Assembly (NCBI RefSeq): GCF_000196315.1
Contig: NC_014230.1
Span: 930,001-994,000, forward strand
Reading direction: 5' to 3'
From: Croceibacter atlanticus HTCC2559
GTDB lineage: Bacteria > Bacteroidota > Bacteroidia > Flavobacteriales > Flavobacteriaceae
DNA: 64,000 nucleotides
Part shown: positions 62,769 to 64,000 of the stretch, piece after piece
Position numbering within the stretch: the stretch's first letter is position 1
Layout: each line of letters begins with the position of its first letter
The notes under the pieces: model-generated
The model's database searches: none
The model's input: only the letters and a program-made list of their open reading frames with translations
Told to the model about the DNA's origin: nothing
Position numbers and translations under genes: made by a program

Positions 62769-64000
62769 ATGAATATCAAAAGAGAAGACATCGACTCGTT
62801 AAATGCAATAGTAACAGTTGATATTGCTAAAGAAGATTACAGCGAAAACGTAGAGAAAATACTAAAGAACTACCGTAAGACTGCTAATATACCTGGTTTT
62901 AGAAAAGGCCAAGTTCCTATGGGAATGGTAAAAAAGCAATATGGTAAAGCTGTATTGGTAGATGAAGTAAACAAATTACTAGATCAAGCCTTAAACAAAT
63001 ATTTAACCGAAGAAAAGTTAGATGTTTTAGGAAATCCACTTCCAAAAGAACAAGCAAACTTTGATTGGGATGCAGATGACTATAAATTTGAATTCGAACT
63101 TGGTTTAACTCCAGAGTTTGAATTAGATCTTCAGCCAAAAAAGGCAATAACATCTTATAAAATCATTGCAGATGATAAGATGATTGATAGCCAGATAGAG
63201 CGTATACAAAAGCAATACGGTAAACTTGAAGCTAAAGATACAGTTGCTGAAGGTGATCTTGTTGCTGGTACTTTTAAAAATGAAGAAGAAGGTATAGAAA
63301 ACACAACTACGCTTCCTTTAGAAAAGCTAAAAGGCAAAGCAAACCTTAAAAAGTTTGTGGGAGCTAAAGTTGGAGATACTATTAGCCTTAAAACAAAAGG
63401 TCTTTTTGAAGATGATCATGACCTAATGGAATTCCTTAAAGTTGAACATGACAAAGCACATGGTCTAGATATTCCAGTAACATTTGAAATCACAGAAGCA
63501 AACAAGCAAATTCCTGCAGAACTTGATCAAGAATTATTTGACAAGCTTTTTGGTAAGGATACAGTGAAAACTGTGACTGAGATGAAAGAAAAAATCAAGG
63601 AAGATGCAGAAGGGCAGTTTAAGCAACAGAGCGATCAGCAATTATTAACTGATGTTTCTGAGTATCTTATTGAGAACACAAAATTCGATTTGCCAGCAGA
63701 ATTTCTTCAGCGTTGGATAAAAGCAACATCAGAAGAAGAAATCACTTTAGAGCAATCTAAAGAAGAATATGAAAAAAGTGAAAAAGGGCTACGTTTTCAG
63801 TTAATTGAAGCAAAGCTAATAAAGGACAACAACCTTAACGTTAACTTTGAAGATCTTAAAGCTTTTGCTAAAGATCGTATTAAGATGCAGATGGCACAAT
63901 TTGGTCAGATGAATCCTTCAGATAAAGAGTTAGAAGATATTGCTGCACGTGTACTAGGTAACCAAGATGAGGTTAAGCGTATGACAGAGCAGTTAATGAA
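62769..64000 (+). CDS. tig: trigger factor (3'-truncated by the window)
   Basis: The frame opens at ATG 62769 (MNIKREDIDSLNAIVTVDI) and runs off the window after about 410 codons with no stop; the complete protein is normally 430-450 aa. The ribosome-binding signature is NIPGFRKGQVPMGMVKKQYG, where GFRKGxxP is the L23-docking motif. The middle is a divergent FKBP-like domain (GVLVAGTFKNEEEGIE-like, then GAKVGDTISL), as in Bacteroidota, and the C-terminal helical chaperone arms follow. It folds nascent chains at the ribosome exit. An unusual leader is not seen. Confidence 0.94.
   Translation, partial: MNIKREDIDSLNAIVTVDIAKEDYSENVEKILKNYRKTANIPGFRKGQVPMGMVKKQYGKAVLVDEVNKLLDQALNKYLTEEKLDVLGNPLPKEQANFDWDADDYKFEFELGLTPEFELDLQPKKAITSYKIIADDKMIDSQIERIQKQYGKLEAKDTVAEGDLVAGTFKNEEEGIENTTTLPLEKLKGKANLKKFVGAKVGDTISLKTKGLFEDDHDLMEFLKVEHDKAHGLDIPVTFEITEANKQIPAELDQELFDKLFGKDTVKTVTEMKEKIKEDAEGQFKQQSDQQLLTDVSEYLIENTKFDLPAEFLQRWIKATSEEEITLEQSKEEYEKSEKGLRFQLIEAKLIKDNNLNVNFEDLKAFAKDRIKMQMAQFGQMNPSDKELEDIAARVLGNQDEVKRMTEQLM

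Overview
The window comes from a bacterium of the phylum Bacteroidota, almost certainly a flavobacterium (family Flavobacteriaceae). The evidence is type IX secretion sorting domains, a SusC/SusD pair, DUF5916 and DUF6089 proteins, a GYDIA-family GHMP kinase, AT-rich DNA, promoters of the TTG-N19/20-TAnnTTTG class and an almost complete lack of Shine-Dalgarno sites. Most of it is ordinary chromosome. The exception is one 13-kb island inserted in a tRNA-Phe gene.

Layout. 1-6014: end of a TonB-dependent receptor, a lipoprotein, a type IX cargo protein, a DUF5916 outer-membrane protein and a small secreted protein. 6011-11402: HDAC-family deacetylase, metG, LD-carboxypeptidase and dgt. 11503-17343: two tandem secreted M36 metalloproteases with sorting domains. 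17401-20452: dxs, tadA and a DUF2064 protein. 20515-27378: SusC/SusD pair, a sodium:solute symporter and an atypical metallophosphoesterase. 27439-29678: class II HMG-CoA reductase and a GYDIA kinase. 29729-37383: a seven-gene leftward operon (coaX, outer-membrane protein, TPR protein, lptC, small membrane protein, CNNM/CBS protein, PpiD/SurA-like isomerase). 50753-57826: envelope genes on the minus strand (CBS protein, nadK, DUF6089, uppS, bamA, two ompH/skp). 57910-64000: pdxJ, an esterase, a FadL-like protein, an SGNH lipoprotein, a small membrane protein and the start of trigger factor.

The island (37542-50640) lies between a 13-bp direct repeat: the 3' end of tRNA-Phe on the left and a displaced copy on the right. 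The tRNA stays intact and the island brings its own terminator; the original terminator now sits just outside the right repeat. Both ends carry paired CAGCGG-type repeats 12 bp apart, probably arm sites for the tyrosine integrase encoded at the right end. A 54-aa excisionase-like protein sits at the left end. Cargo: an HTH protein fused to what looks like an HUH replication-initiator/relaxase domain, with a long palindrome just upstream; a serine recombinase, GIY-YIG nuclease and small-protein operon; an HExxH metallopeptidase; a zinc-ribbon/transmembrane/SH3-like protein; a two-gene unit of an unknown soluble protein plus a multi-pass membrane protein; a single-pass membrane protein; a Cro/CI regulator; and a type IIG-like restriction-modification enzyme with a small partner. 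No capsid, terminase or type IV secretion gene is visible. It reads as an integrative, possibly replicating or mobilizable element carrying defence cargo, and it is the part most likely to hold something undescribed.

All calls are from reading sequence and motifs by eye; no database search was made.
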